From positions 1 through 7,653 of the forward strand of contig SKSA01000042.1 in NCBI GenBank assembly GCA_007118195.1: a stretch of DNA of 7,653 nt. Direction: 5' to 3'. This DNA comes from Anaerobacillus sp. (lineage in GTDB: Bacteria; Bacillota; Bacilli; Bacillales; Anaerobacillaceae). The notes beneath the pieces are model-generated. The model was not told the DNA's origin, did not search any database, and worked only from the letters and a program-made list of their open reading frames with translations. Both the position numbers and the translations under genes were made by a program. Shown here piece after piece: positions 1 to 6,533 of the stretch. Each line of letters begins with the position of its first letter. The first letter of the stretch is position 1.

Positions 1-692
1 CTTCCTTGTAGTTCGCCACCTAAACATTTTAAGGCAACGGCAGCTAAAACACCTTCAGGAGCTCCACCAGAACCTAATAATATATCTACACCTGTATCCT
101 CAAAGGCAGTGTTAATCGCGGCAGCAACATCCCCATCTTGAATCAGTTTAATTCTAGCTCCCGCATCGCGAATGTCTTGAATAAGTTGTGAGTGTCGCTC
201 ACGGTTTAAAATTGCTACGACTAAATCTTCAACCTCTTTATTTCTTGCTTTTGCTACAGCTTCGAGATTCTCAGAAACAGGAGCATCTAGACTAACTTTA
301 CCAACGGATTCAGGCCCTACAGCAATCTTGTCCATATACATATCTGGGGCATGTAACAAGTTTCCATTGTCAGCTACCGCTAAGACAGCAAGCGCGTTCC
401 ATTCTCCATTAGCAACAATATTCGTTCCTTCGAGTGGATCTACAGCAACATCTAATCTCGGCCCATACCCGTTCCCAAGCTTTTCGCCGATATAAAGCAT
501 CGGTGCCTCATCCATTTCACCTTCACCGATAACGACTGTTCCTTTCATAGGAATCGTATCAAATACATCTCTCATTGCTTGGGTGGCAGCATCATCGGCT
601 GACTCTTTGTCTCCTCTTCCCATCCAACGTGCACTAGCTAATGCTGCAGCTTCTGTTACACGAACAAGCTCCATCGTTAAACTTCTTTCCAT
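1..692 (-). CDS. glpX: Class II fructose-1,6-bisphosphatase GlpX (3' end outside window)
   Basis: Hydrolyses fructose 1,6-bisphosphate to fructose 6-phosphate in gluconeogenesis, in the cytoplasm. About 230 N-terminal residues are present; the family has about 320, so roughly 90 C-terminal residues lie beyond the left edge. The protein begins [20 protein letters not shown]. It shows the metal and phosphate site residues of the GlpX fold: Asp33 (SADD), Glu57 in GEGEMDEAP, Asp85/Glu88/Gly89/Thr90 in DPLEGT, and Glu213 in GGAPEG, in the same register as E. coli GlpX by memory. The ATG at 690-692 is chosen because a purine-rich GGGGGAG lies 5-6 bases upstream and the MERSL start is typical of Bacillus GlpX. 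The gene follows murA, separated by repeat element A, so it may need its own promoter; none was recognised in the repeat. Identity is certain from the motifs. Confidence 0.97.
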   Translation of the reverse strand, partial: MERSLTMELVRVTEAAALASARWMGRGDKESADDAATQAMRDVFDTIPMKGTVVIGEGEMDEAPMLYIGEKLGNGYGPRLDVAVDPLEGTNIVANGEWNALAVLAVADNGNLLHAPDMYMDKIAVGPESVGKVSLDAPVSENLEAVAKARNKEVEDLVVAILNRERHSQLIQDIRDAGARIKLIQDGDVAAAINTAFEDTGVDILLGSGGAPEGVLAAVALKCLGGELQG

Positions 693-723
693 GTCTTCTC
701 CCCCATTTAATGTATATTTTTAG

Positions 724-800
724 TTTTGAGTTTTGAGTTTTGAGTTTTGAGTTATGAGTTTTGAGTTTTGAGTTTTGAGTTTTGAGTTTTGAGTTTTGAG
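724..800. repeat. Tandem heptamer array, 11 x TTTTGAG
   Basis: Eleven contiguous 7-bp units without gaps. Ten are exactly TTTTGAG and the fifth (752-758) is TTATGAG. Because 7 is not a multiple of 3, every reading frame gives a 7-residue periodic peptide, which explains spurious open frames here. The array starts 31 bp upstream of the glpX start codon. Tandem heptamers of similar A/T-rich type are known from cyanobacteria as STRR repeats; no relationship is shown here. Confidence 0.95.
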
Positions 801-843
801 TTAGTTGAAAGTTTAGCTTCGAAGCTAAGCTTTCAACTAACTC
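798..843. repeat. 46-bp near-perfect palindrome between murA and glpX
   Basis: Two 23-bp arms meet at 820/821 with no spacer. The only mismatch is T812 opposite G829, which is a G-U wobble if transcribed from the plus strand and an A-C mismatch if transcribed from the minus strand. The centre reads TAGCTTCGAAGCTA. It immediately follows the last heptamer, sharing its final GAG. It is not followed by a clear T-run on either strand, so it is not a standard intrinsic terminator, but transcribed from murA it could fold into a long hairpin that blocks 3' exonucleases or read-through. Confidence 0.9.
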
Positions 844-992
844 TTTCTCAAGCTTAAATCTTGTCACACCAACTCAACATTCTTTAACTAGCAAGAAATA
901 CACCTTTCGTCTTGAACTTTAAATTCCGAGTGCAACGCTACGAAGCTCTCGCCTACACCAACTCAAAACTCTTCACTCAACACTCAAAACTA

Positions 993-2282
993 CTATGCGT
1001 TCTCGACTTCTTTTATCTCTTCTTTGGTCATTTTTTCACGCCAAATTTTTGCACCTAGGCCGACGAGTTTTTCTTCTAAAAATTCATAACCTCGGTCAAT
1101 ATGTTCTATCCCCGAGATTTCCGTGACTCCTTTAGCCATGAGACCCGCAACAACAAGCGCTGCACCTGCTCTTAGGTCACTAGCTTTGACTTTTGATCCT
1201 TGAAGTACAGACGAACAACCGTTAATGATCGCAGACCTTCCTTCGACTTTTACGTTGGCACCCATTCGCCTTAATTCATCGATATGTTTGAAGCGGGCAT
1301 TATAGATCGTATCAGTGACAATACTTGTACCTGATGCTTTCGTAAGTAGCGTTGTAAATGGCTGTTGTAAATCTGTTGGAAAGCCAGGGTACACTAACGT
1401 TTTTACATCAACACCTTTTAAGTTGCCTGTATGATGTATATAAATTTGATCGTCATTTGTTTCAATGTGAACGCCCATTTCTCGTAATTTAGCTATTAAG
1501 GATTCAAGATGGTCTGGGATGACGTTGTCGATGAGCACTTGTTGTCCCATTGCCGCAGAAATAATCATATACGTACCCGCTTCAATGCGGTCCGGAATAA
1601 TTGAATGGCGACAACCGTGAAGTTCGTCTACTCCATCAATACGAATGACATTCGTTCCTGCTCCTTTAATTTGAGCGCCCATGCTCGTTAGTAATGTTGC
1701 TACATCAATTATTTCGGGCTCTTTTGCAGCATTTTCAATGATCGTTCTACCTTTGGCTCTTACCGCTGCCAGCATAATATTAATCGTTGCTCCAACACTA
1801 ACGACATCTAAATAAATTTTTGCTCCGCGAAGCTCGTCTGCTCGCAAATAAATTGCACCTTGTTCGTTCGTAACCCTTGCTCCAAGGGCTTCAAATCCTT
1901 TAATGTGCTGATCAATTGGTCTAGGTCCTAGGTTACAACCACCTGGTAAACCAATCACTGCTTTTTTAAATTTGCCGAGCATCGCTCCCATTAAATAATA
2001 AGAGGCTCGAAGTTTTTTTACTCGGCCATTTGGTAATGGCATCGCAAACATATTTTCTGGATAAACAGTAAGCGAATCGCCACTTAATTCTGTTGTCCCA
2101 CCAATTTCTTCAAGAAGTTCACTAAGCAACTGTACGTCAGAGATTTTAGGCAAATTATCAATGGTTACCTTTGAATCAGCTAAAATCGCAGCTGGTATGA
2201 GTGCTACCGCACTATTTTTAGCTCCACTTATGTCTACTTTACCCTCTAGAGGATAACCGCCCTCAATTAATAACTTTTCCAT
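993..2282 (-). CDS. murA: UDP-N-acetylglucosamine 1-carboxyvinyltransferase, MurZ/MurAB type
   Basis: Transfers enolpyruvate from PEP to UDP-GlcNAc, the first committed step of peptidoglycan synthesis, in the cytoplasm. The 429 residues equal the length of B. subtilis MurAB (MurZ). It has the two-domain EPSP synthase-like fold, with Lys22 and Asn23 in SGAKNS, the catalytic and fosfomycin-target Cys116 in [15 protein letters not shown], Asp304 in [11 protein letters not shown], Arg371 in [10 protein letters not shown] and Arg397 in HIDRGY. Position next to glpX and downstream of fba is that of the murAB/murZ paralogue rather than murAA, which lies elsewhere in Bacillus. The ATG start has a GAAGGGA ribosome-binding site about 8 bases upstream. 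The stop codon TAG coincides with the end of repeat element A and is followed directly by a second TAG. Confidence 0.97.
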   Translation of the reverse strand: MEKLLIEGGYPLEGKVDISGAKNSAVALIPAAILADSKVTIDNLPKISDVQLLSELLEEIGGTTELSGDSLTVYPENMFAMPLPNGRVKKLRASYYLMGAMLGKFKKAVIGLPGGCNLGPRPIDQHIKGFEALGARVTNEQGAIYLRADELRGAKIYLDVVSVGATINIMLAAVRAKGRTIIENAAKEPEIIDVATLLTSMGAQIKGAGTNVIRIDGVDELHGCRHSIIPDRIEAGTYMIISAAMGQQVLIDNVIPDHLESLIAKLREMGVHIETNDDQIYIHHTGNLKGVDVKTLVYPGFPTDLQQPFTTLLTKASGTSIVTDTIYNARFKHIDELRRMGANVKVEGRSAIINGCSSVLQGSKVKASDLRAGAALVVAGLMAKGVTEISGIEHIDRGYEFLEEKLVGLGAKIWREKMTKEEIKEVENA

Positions 2283-2386
2283 AACAGCTTCCCTTCTTTA
2301 TTAAAGATCAACCTTTTCCATATGTATACATGTCTAGGTGTGTTTTTAACCATTATAACCACATTGATTGAATTAAGTCCTAATTT

Positions 2387-2414
2387 ATTATAACATTACT
2401 TCTGTTTATTCCAA
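2387..2414 (-). promoter_or_regulatory. Candidate sigma-A promoter for murA (extended -10)
   Basis: On the minus strand TTGGAA (2409-2414) is followed after 16 bases by TATAAT (2387-2392), preceded directly by TGT, giving an extended -10. It lies across the end of the transaldolase remnant and about 105 bases upstream of murA. A second TATAAT at 2352-2357 has no good -35 and is a weaker alternative. The fba terminator upstream makes a dedicated murA promoter likely. Confidence 0.5.
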
Positions 2415-2476
2415 TCTTCTAAAAACTTTTCAATCCCTTGATCGGTTAATGGATGTTTTACGAGTTGGTTGATATT
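2396..2476 (-). pseudogene. 3' remnant of a transaldolase-like (fructose-6-phosphate aldolase family) gene
   Basis: Read on the minus strand, this piece encodes [18 protein letters not shown] followed by LEDWNKQK and a TAA stop. The KHPLTD-GIE-FL-DW pattern is the C-terminus of the short MipB/TalC transaldolase family (YwjH in B. subtilis, about 212 residues). The locus between fba and murA is exactly where that gene sits in Bacillus. Only about 26 codons survive: upstream the frame runs into the 162-bp element at 2485-2646, and nothing like the family's N-terminus occurs before the fba terminator. The gene is therefore broken here and cannot encode the enzyme. A functional copy could exist elsewhere in the genome. 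Recognition rests on a short but distinctive motif. Confidence 0.8.
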
Positions 2477-2484
2477 AAAAAAAC

Positions 2485-2646
2485 AAAATGACGGTCGACT
2501 TTTCCGAACAAACCTCTATTTCGGTACGAAGTGCTCCTGCGGTTACTCGTCGCAAAGCTGCACGGAGAACTGCCAAGGAAGTACCACAAGGTGTGATTGA
2601 GGTCAGTAGCTTTACAGTGAAGAAGTGGAAAGTCGGACGGCATTTT
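2485..2646. mobile_element. 162-bp element with imperfect terminal inverted repeats (MITE-like)
   Basis: The left end (2485-2505) reads AAAATGACGGTCGACTTTTC and one more C. The reverse complement of the right end (2627-2646) reads AAAATGCCGTCCGACTTTCC. They match over 17 positions with three substitutions and one single-base gap. The interior is visibly richer in G+C than the flanking intergenic DNA and is open in several frames: a 53-codon plus-strand frame (2488-2649) runs from one terminal repeat to the other, and minus-strand frames are also open, but none resembles a known protein to me. It is too short for a transposase, so it may be a non-autonomous element or the residue of an insertion sequence. 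A target-site duplication could not be established because the flanks are A/T-rich. It replaces the body of the transaldolase gene. Confidence 0.55.
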
Positions 2647-2656
2647 TAAATGCTAG

Positions 2657-2680
2657 ATGGTGACGAAGCATCGTCATCAT
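2657..2680. other. Hairpin beside the 162-bp element
   Basis: ATGGTGACGA and TCGTCATCAT form a 10-bp stem with one G-T pair around an AGCA loop. No T-run follows on either strand, so it is not a canonical intrinsic terminator. It stands 10 bp from the element's right end. Function unknown. Confidence 0.5.
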
Positions 2681-2746
2681 CGTTTTGAATGAATGTTTCG
2701 AAAATAGACCTTATTACTTTATTCAATGCAAAAAATAAAATTCCTT

Positions 2747-2785
2747 TAAAAAAGAAAGCTGATCTTTAAAAAAAGACCAACTTTC
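2747..2785 (-). terminator. Intrinsic terminator of fba
   Basis: On the minus strand GAAAGTTGGTCTTT and AAAGATCAGCTTTC form a continuous 14-bp stem (two G-U pairs) closed by a TTTT loop, followed by TTTTTT at 2748-2753. It begins 13 bases after the fba stop codon. This is a strong Rho-independent terminator that should separate fba from murA. Confidence 0.92.
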
Positions 2786-2798
2786 ATGAAAAATTTTA

Positions 2799-3656
2799 TT
2801 ATGCTTTATTTGAAGAACCGAACTCACGCATTTTTCCAATTACTGTTTGTTTGATTGTTTCGCGTGCAGGCCCTAAATATTTACGAGGATCGTAAACGTC
2901 AGGGTCAGCCGCTAAAACTTCACGGACAGTTTTTGCTGATGTGATTTGGTTTTCAGTGTTTACGTTAATTTTTGCAGTACCGAAAGAAATAGCCTTTTTA
3001 ATATCAGCCGTTGGAATTCCAGTACCACCGTGTAATACTAGAGGAACACCTGTAACATTAAGAATTTCTTCCATTTCTTTAAAGCCAAGGTTTGGCTCGC
3101 CTTTGTATGGTCCGTGTACAGAACCTAGAGCTGGCGCTAAGCAGTCGATACCAGTGCGCTCAACTAACTCTTTACACTCCTTAGGATCAGCATAAATAAC
3201 GCCTTCAGCAACCACATCATCTTCTTGTCCACCAACAACTCCTAGCTCAGCCTCTACAGAAACCCCGTGGAAATGAGCAAGTTCAACTACTTTTGAAGTA
3301 GTGGCAATGTTTTCTTCAAATGGGTCATGTGAAGCATCGATCATTACTGAAGTAAACCCAGCATGAATCGCTTCTGCACATTTTTGATAGCTTGAACCAT
3401 GATCTAAATGGATCGCAACTGGAACAGTCGTTTTGTACTCTTCCATTAATGCTTCTACTAATTTTACGATTGTTTTAAATCCACCCATATAACGAGCAGC
3501 ACCTTCAGAAACACCTAAAATAACTGGTGATTTTTCTTCTTCAGCCGCTTGTAAAATCGCTTGTGTGAATTCAAGGTTGTTTAAGTTAAACTGTCCAACA
3601 GCATAACTTTCATTTTTTGCTTTTTCTAACATTTCTTTCATTGAAACTAAAGGCAT
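2799..3656 (-). CDS. fba: Class II fructose-1,6-bisphosphate aldolase
   Basis: Cleaves fructose 1,6-bisphosphate to dihydroxyacetone phosphate and glyceraldehyde 3-phosphate (reversible) in glycolysis and gluconeogenesis; zinc-dependent and cytoplasmic. From the ATG at 3654-3656 the product is 285 residues, the length of B. subtilis FbaA. Asp85 and zinc ligand His86 lie in IHLDHGSS, His181 in SVHGPYKG and His209 in LVLHGGTG; the [10 protein letters not shown] segment is the phosphate-binding signature near the C-terminus. An ATG 30 bases further upstream (3686) is in frame but is rejected, because its first codons overlap the strong AAGGAGG ribosome-binding site and the resulting [10 protein letters not shown] extension is not family-like. 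It has its own promoter and terminator, so it is probably monocistronic. Together with glpX it covers opposite arms of hexose bisphosphate metabolism. Confidence 0.97.
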   Translation of the reverse strand: MPLVSMKEMLEKAKNESYAVGQFNLNNLEFTQAILQAAEEEKSPVILGVSEGAARYMGGFKTIVKLVEALMEEYKTTVPVAIHLDHGSSYQKCAEAIHAGFTSVMIDASHDPFEENIATTSKVVELAHFHGVSVEAELGVVGGQEDDVVAEGVIYADPKECKELVERTGIDCLAPALGSVHGPYKGEPNLGFKEMEEILNVTGVPLVLHGGTGIPTADIKKAISFGTAKINVNTENQITSAKTVREVLAADPDVYDPRKYLGPARETIKQTVIGKMREFGSSNKA

Positions 3657-3665
3657 TCGTGATTT

Positions 3666-3672
3666 CCTCCTT
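3666..3672 (-). promoter_or_regulatory. fba ribosome-binding site that fixes the start
   Basis: AAGGAGG on the minus strand lies 9 bases upstream of the ATG at 3656. It is an almost ideal Shine-Dalgarno and sits inside the extended frame that begins at 3686, so the upstream ATG is not the start. Confidence 0.9.
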
Positions 3673-3702
3673 TTAATTAAAAACAATGTTTTGACGATAC
3701 CC

Positions 3703-3853
3703 GTACTTGAACAAGAATAAACTAAAATAGCTTTACATATAAATTTTTACCAATAGTGCATATAAATTATGTATTGAATAACAACTCTTTTTTTCAAGTA
3801 CTGTGAAAAAATGAGCAGCGCTATTTAGAATTATTTTATTATTCAAGTTGTAC
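3703..3853 (-). promoter_or_regulatory. Long fba 5' leader with competing inverted repeats
   Basis: Within the predicted leader, GTACTTGAA (minus strand, 3801-3793) can pair perfectly over 9 bases with TTCAAGTAC (3711-3703), which lies about 47 bases before the start codon. A related GTACAACTTGAAT sits at the predicted 5' end (3853-3841) and could compete for the same partner. ATTTATATG is also directly repeated between them. No known riboswitch class was recognised. Whether this folds as a switch is inference. Confidence 0.35.
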
Positions 3854-3859
3854 AGACCT

Positions 3860-3868
3860 ATTATAGCA
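3860..3868 (-). promoter_or_regulatory. Candidate fba promoter, extended -10 (TGC TATAAT)
   Basis: The minus strand reads TATGCTATAATAGG: a perfect TATAAT (3860-3865) with a TGn extension (3866-3868). No good -35 lies 16-18 bases upstream (the spacer is mostly T), which fits an extended -10 promoter. The predicted start near 3853 gives a leader of about 195 bases. Confidence 0.6.
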
Positions 3869-3918
3869 TATTAAGAAAAAAAATCACGAAAATATCTTGA
3901 CAAATTATACTTTTATCA

Positions 3919-3932
3919 TGTAAGCGTTTCCT
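3919..3932. promoter_or_regulatory. cre-like site (CcpA) between spo0F and fba
   Basis: The plus strand reads TGTAAGCGTTTCCT, matching 12 of 14 positions of the catabolite-responsive consensus TGWAANCGNTNWCA. Its centre is about 72 bases upstream of the predicted fba start, a distance like that of activating cre sites upstream of ackA and pta in B. subtilis. It touches the spo0F stop codon. Single sites with two mismatches can occur by chance. Confidence 0.4.
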
Positions 3933-4300
3933 TATTGTGTACCTTGTAATTGCTTTTTAATAACCTCGCGAACTTCATCAATGTCGAACGGTTTAGCAAA
4001 ATGTGTGATCGCTCCAAGCTTCATCGCTTCGTTAATCATATCTAACTCACCATAAGCCGTCATCATAATCACTTCTATACTCGAGTTATACGCTTTTAGA
4101 CGCCTTAATATTTCTAAACCATCCATTCCTGGAATTTTCATATCTAAAATAACTAAATCAGGAAGGTTTTCTTCAACGATATTTAATGCTTGTACTCCAT
4201 TAGCTGCTTGATACGTTTCATAACCATCTTTTTGGAAAATTTCATTTAATAAAACACGAATTCCAAACTGATCATCAACAATTAGTATCTTTTTCTTCAA
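3932..4300 (-). CDS. spo0F: Sporulation initiation phosphotransferase Spo0F
   Basis: Single-domain response regulator that accepts phosphate from the sporulation sensor kinases and passes it to Spo0B, and so to Spo0A; cytoplasmic. From a TTG start the protein is 122 residues (B. subtilis Spo0F: 124). It has only a receiver domain and no DNA-binding output domain. Acidic pocket Asp9-Asp10 (ILIVDDQFG), phosphorylated Asp53 ([12 protein letters not shown]), Thr81 ([11 protein letters not shown]) and Lys103 (HFAKPFDID) are all present; TAYGELDMI and [10 protein letters not shown] are particularly Spo0F-like. Start choice: an in-frame GTG three codons upstream (4309, 125 residues) overlaps the only GGTGG-type ribosome-binding sequence, whereas the TTG at 4298-4300 is correctly spaced from it and gives [10 protein letters not shown]. 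The gene stands alone between pyrG's terminator and fba; no clear terminator follows it, so some read-through into fba is possible. Confidence 0.94.
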   Translation of the reverse strand: MKKKILIVDDQFGIRVLLNEIFQKDGYETYQAANGVQALNIVEENLPDLVILDMKIPGMDGLEILRRLKAYNSSIEVIMMTAYGELDMINEAMKLGAITHFAKPFDIDEVREVIKKQLQGTQ

Positions 4301-4320
4301 ACTCCCCACCTACCTTTTGA

Positions 4321-4334
4321 TTTTTTTTTTTTTT
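4321..4334 (-). repeat. A14 homopolymer upstream of the spo0F ribosome-binding site
   Basis: Fourteen consecutive T on the plus strand, read as A14 in the spo0F leader, 21-34 bases before the TTG start. Such tracts are slippage-prone, and the length may vary between isolates. Confidence 0.9.
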
Positions 4335-4365
4335 GTCATTTAATTGTTTTTTCTCTAACAGTAAA

Positions 4366-4394
4366 ATATTCTTTTTTTATAAACAATTACCTTC
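4366..4394 (-). promoter_or_regulatory. Sigma-H type promoter of spo0F
   Basis: On the minus strand GAAGGTAAT (4386-4394) fits the sigma-H -35 consensus RnAGGAwWW with one mismatch. AAAGAATAT (4366-4374) fits the -10 consensus RnnGAATww without mismatch. The spacer is 11 bases, within the known 11-12. The predicted start near 4358 gives a leader of about 58 bases. B. subtilis spo0F is known to be transcribed from a sigma-H promoter under Spo0A control, which fits. TTCGATA at 4470-4476 is a one-mismatch match to an inverted 0A box, too weak to call alone. Confidence 0.6.
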
Positions 4395-4565
4395 TATTTT
4401 TTCACTTTTTTTGTAAATTTCACTTATTTATTTTTAAAAGGCGGAATTATTCGAGTTAATTTTACATTTTTCGATAACGCCACGCTAGGAGAACGCTTGG
4501 TGTTCGCATTTTCCAATTACTTCTATATCCTTACGACAATTATGTAATAGCGCAGTACGCCTATT
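4395..4565. other. Spo0F upstream region with no recognised gene
   Basis: B. subtilis has ywjG here; I see no ywjG-like frame. The stretch holds an imperfect hairpin at 4476-4504 (8 of 10 pairs, arms AACGCCACGC and GCTTGGTGTT) and weak 0A-box-like matches, and is otherwise A/T-rich without assignable content. Confidence 0.5.
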
Positions 4566-4604
4566 AAAAAAGGTGCACGAATAATGATTAGTCATTCGCA
4601 CACC
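4566..4604 (-). terminator. Intrinsic terminator of pyrG
   Basis: On the minus strand GGTGTGCGAATGA pairs with TTATTCGTGCACC (13 bp including three G-U pairs, loop CTAATCA), followed directly by TTTTTT at 4566-4571. It begins 29 bases after the pyrG stop codon and isolates pyrG from spo0F. Confidence 0.9.
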
Positions 4605-4632
4605 GATAGGATTTTAGCGTAAGAAACCTGAC

Positions 4633-6246
<1,614 letters not shown>

Positions 6247-6254
6247 TCACTTCA

Positions 6255-6266
6255 TTTAGTTTTGAG
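6255..6266. repeat. Isolated end-like match to the heptamer elements
   Basis: TTTAGTTTTGAG resembles the left terminus of element A (TTTTTAGTTTTGAG) but carries only one heptamer unit and has no right end. It lies between the attenuator and the pyrG ribosome-binding site. It could be a remnant or chance. Confidence 0.3.
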
Positions 6267-6302
6267 TTTTTTTAAAACATATTATATTTAACATTGTTTC
6301 CC

Positions 6303-6358
6303 AAAAAAACAAAAAAACAAAAGTCACTGCCCCAATTTTACCGGGGGCGAACTTTTGT
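6303..6358 (-). terminator. CTP-responsive attenuator in the pyrG leader
   Basis: On the minus strand ACAAAAGT pairs with ACTTTTGT (8 bp). After a small internal loop GCCCC pairs with GGGGC, and two T7 tracts follow. The 5' arm contains a run of five C. In Bacillus pyrG, low CTP lets polymerase stutter and add extra G residues to the transcript start, and the poly-G pairs with the C-rich arm and prevents termination. The C-run here and the GGGC start at 6451 match that mechanism. The mechanism itself is known from the family, not shown here. Confidence 0.88.
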
Positions 6359-6384
6359 TTTAGTATTATTAATAAGAAAATAAT

Positions 6385-6399
6385 TTCACCTAGGGTGAA
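6385..6399. other. Small hairpin in the pyrG leader
   Basis: TTCACC and GGTGAA form a perfect 6-bp stem with a 3-base loop. It sits between the transcript start and the attenuator. Its CCC run is a second possible pairing site for poly-G, but its role is unknown. Confidence 0.5.
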
Positions 6400-6447
6400 C
6401 GTCTTTTTCATATTACATAAGTTCTATTCAGTTTGCTTATAAGAAAA

Positions 6448-6488
6448 GCCCAAAAAGAATTTTATCGTAATAACGCTCCCTTTGTCAA
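6448..6488 (-). promoter_or_regulatory. pyrG: pyrG promoter with GGGC initiation site
   Basis: TTGACA (6483-6488, perfect -35), an 18-base spacer and TAAAAT (6459-6464) are followed after seven bases by GGGC (6451-6448). The GGGC start is the known requirement for reiterative transcription in B. subtilis pyrG. The leader to the start codon is about 214 bases. Confidence 0.88.
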
Positions 6489-6504
6489 GCTAGTTTTTAT
6501 TAAG

Positions 6505-6533
6505 CAAAAAAGAATCAGTGACAACTTCTTTTT
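6505..6533 (-). terminator. Weak terminator candidate after rpoE
   Basis: AAAAAGAA (minus strand, overlapping the rpoE stop codon) can pair with TTCTTTTT, giving an 8-bp A/T-rich stem ending in T-rich sequence. The pyrG -35 box begins 17 bases further on, so partial read-through from rpoE into pyrG is plausible. Confidence 0.4.

Larger units (their letters stand above)
721..995. repeat. Repeat element A: TTTTGAG heptamer array, palindrome and inverted CTCAAAA end
   Basis: This fills the murA-glpX gap. It opens with TAGTTTTGAG and closes with CTCAAAACTACTA, so its ends are inverted copies of each other. In order it holds 11 tandem TTTTGAG units (724-800), a 46-bp palindrome (798-843), about 100 bp of unassigned sequence, and a right end with ACACCAACTCAA (955-966, a direct copy of 866-877), then CTCTTCACTCAACACT and TCAAAACTACTA. 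The last two blocks recur in element B at 7534-7549 and 7586-7597. The last three bases overlap the murA stop codon. No transposase is present. It looks like a dispersed non-coding repeat family; the boundaries are inferred from only two copies. Confidence 0.75.

Noticed and set aside
724..800. CRISPR array
   Set aside because: The 7-bp units are directly contiguous with no spacers; this is a simple tandem repeat.
798..843. Intrinsic terminator for murA
   Set aside because: On the minus strand the palindrome is followed by CTCAAAA repeats, not by a T-run, so it is kept only as a palindrome.
634..867. Minus-strand 77-codon frame with a 7-residue periodic NSKLKTQ peptide
   Set aside because: The periodicity comes from the non-coding TTTTGAG array, and the end of the frame overlaps glpX out of frame. 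No ribosome-binding site or family match was seen.
2458..2643. Minus-strand 61-codon frame across the 162-bp element
   Set aside because: It lies out of frame with the transaldolase remnant, has no ribosome-binding site, and coincides with several other open frames in the same element.
2941..3195. Plus-strand 84-codon frame inside fba
   Set aside because: It is antisense to the conserved aldolase active-site region and has no family resemblance.
3657..3686. N-terminal extension of fba from the ATG at 3686
   Set aside because: The extension translates the Shine-Dalgarno region and departs from the family; the ATG at 3656 has the correct spacing and length.
3897..3926. Plus-strand TTGACA between spo0F and fba
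   Set aside because: No -10 occurs 16-18 bases downstream, and there is no plus-strand gene.
4508..4533. Second sigma-H-like promoter (TAAGGATAT and GGAAAAT) upstream of spo0F
   Set aside because: The -35 is good, but the -10 deviates and the spacing is about three bases short; the site at 4366-4394 fits far better.
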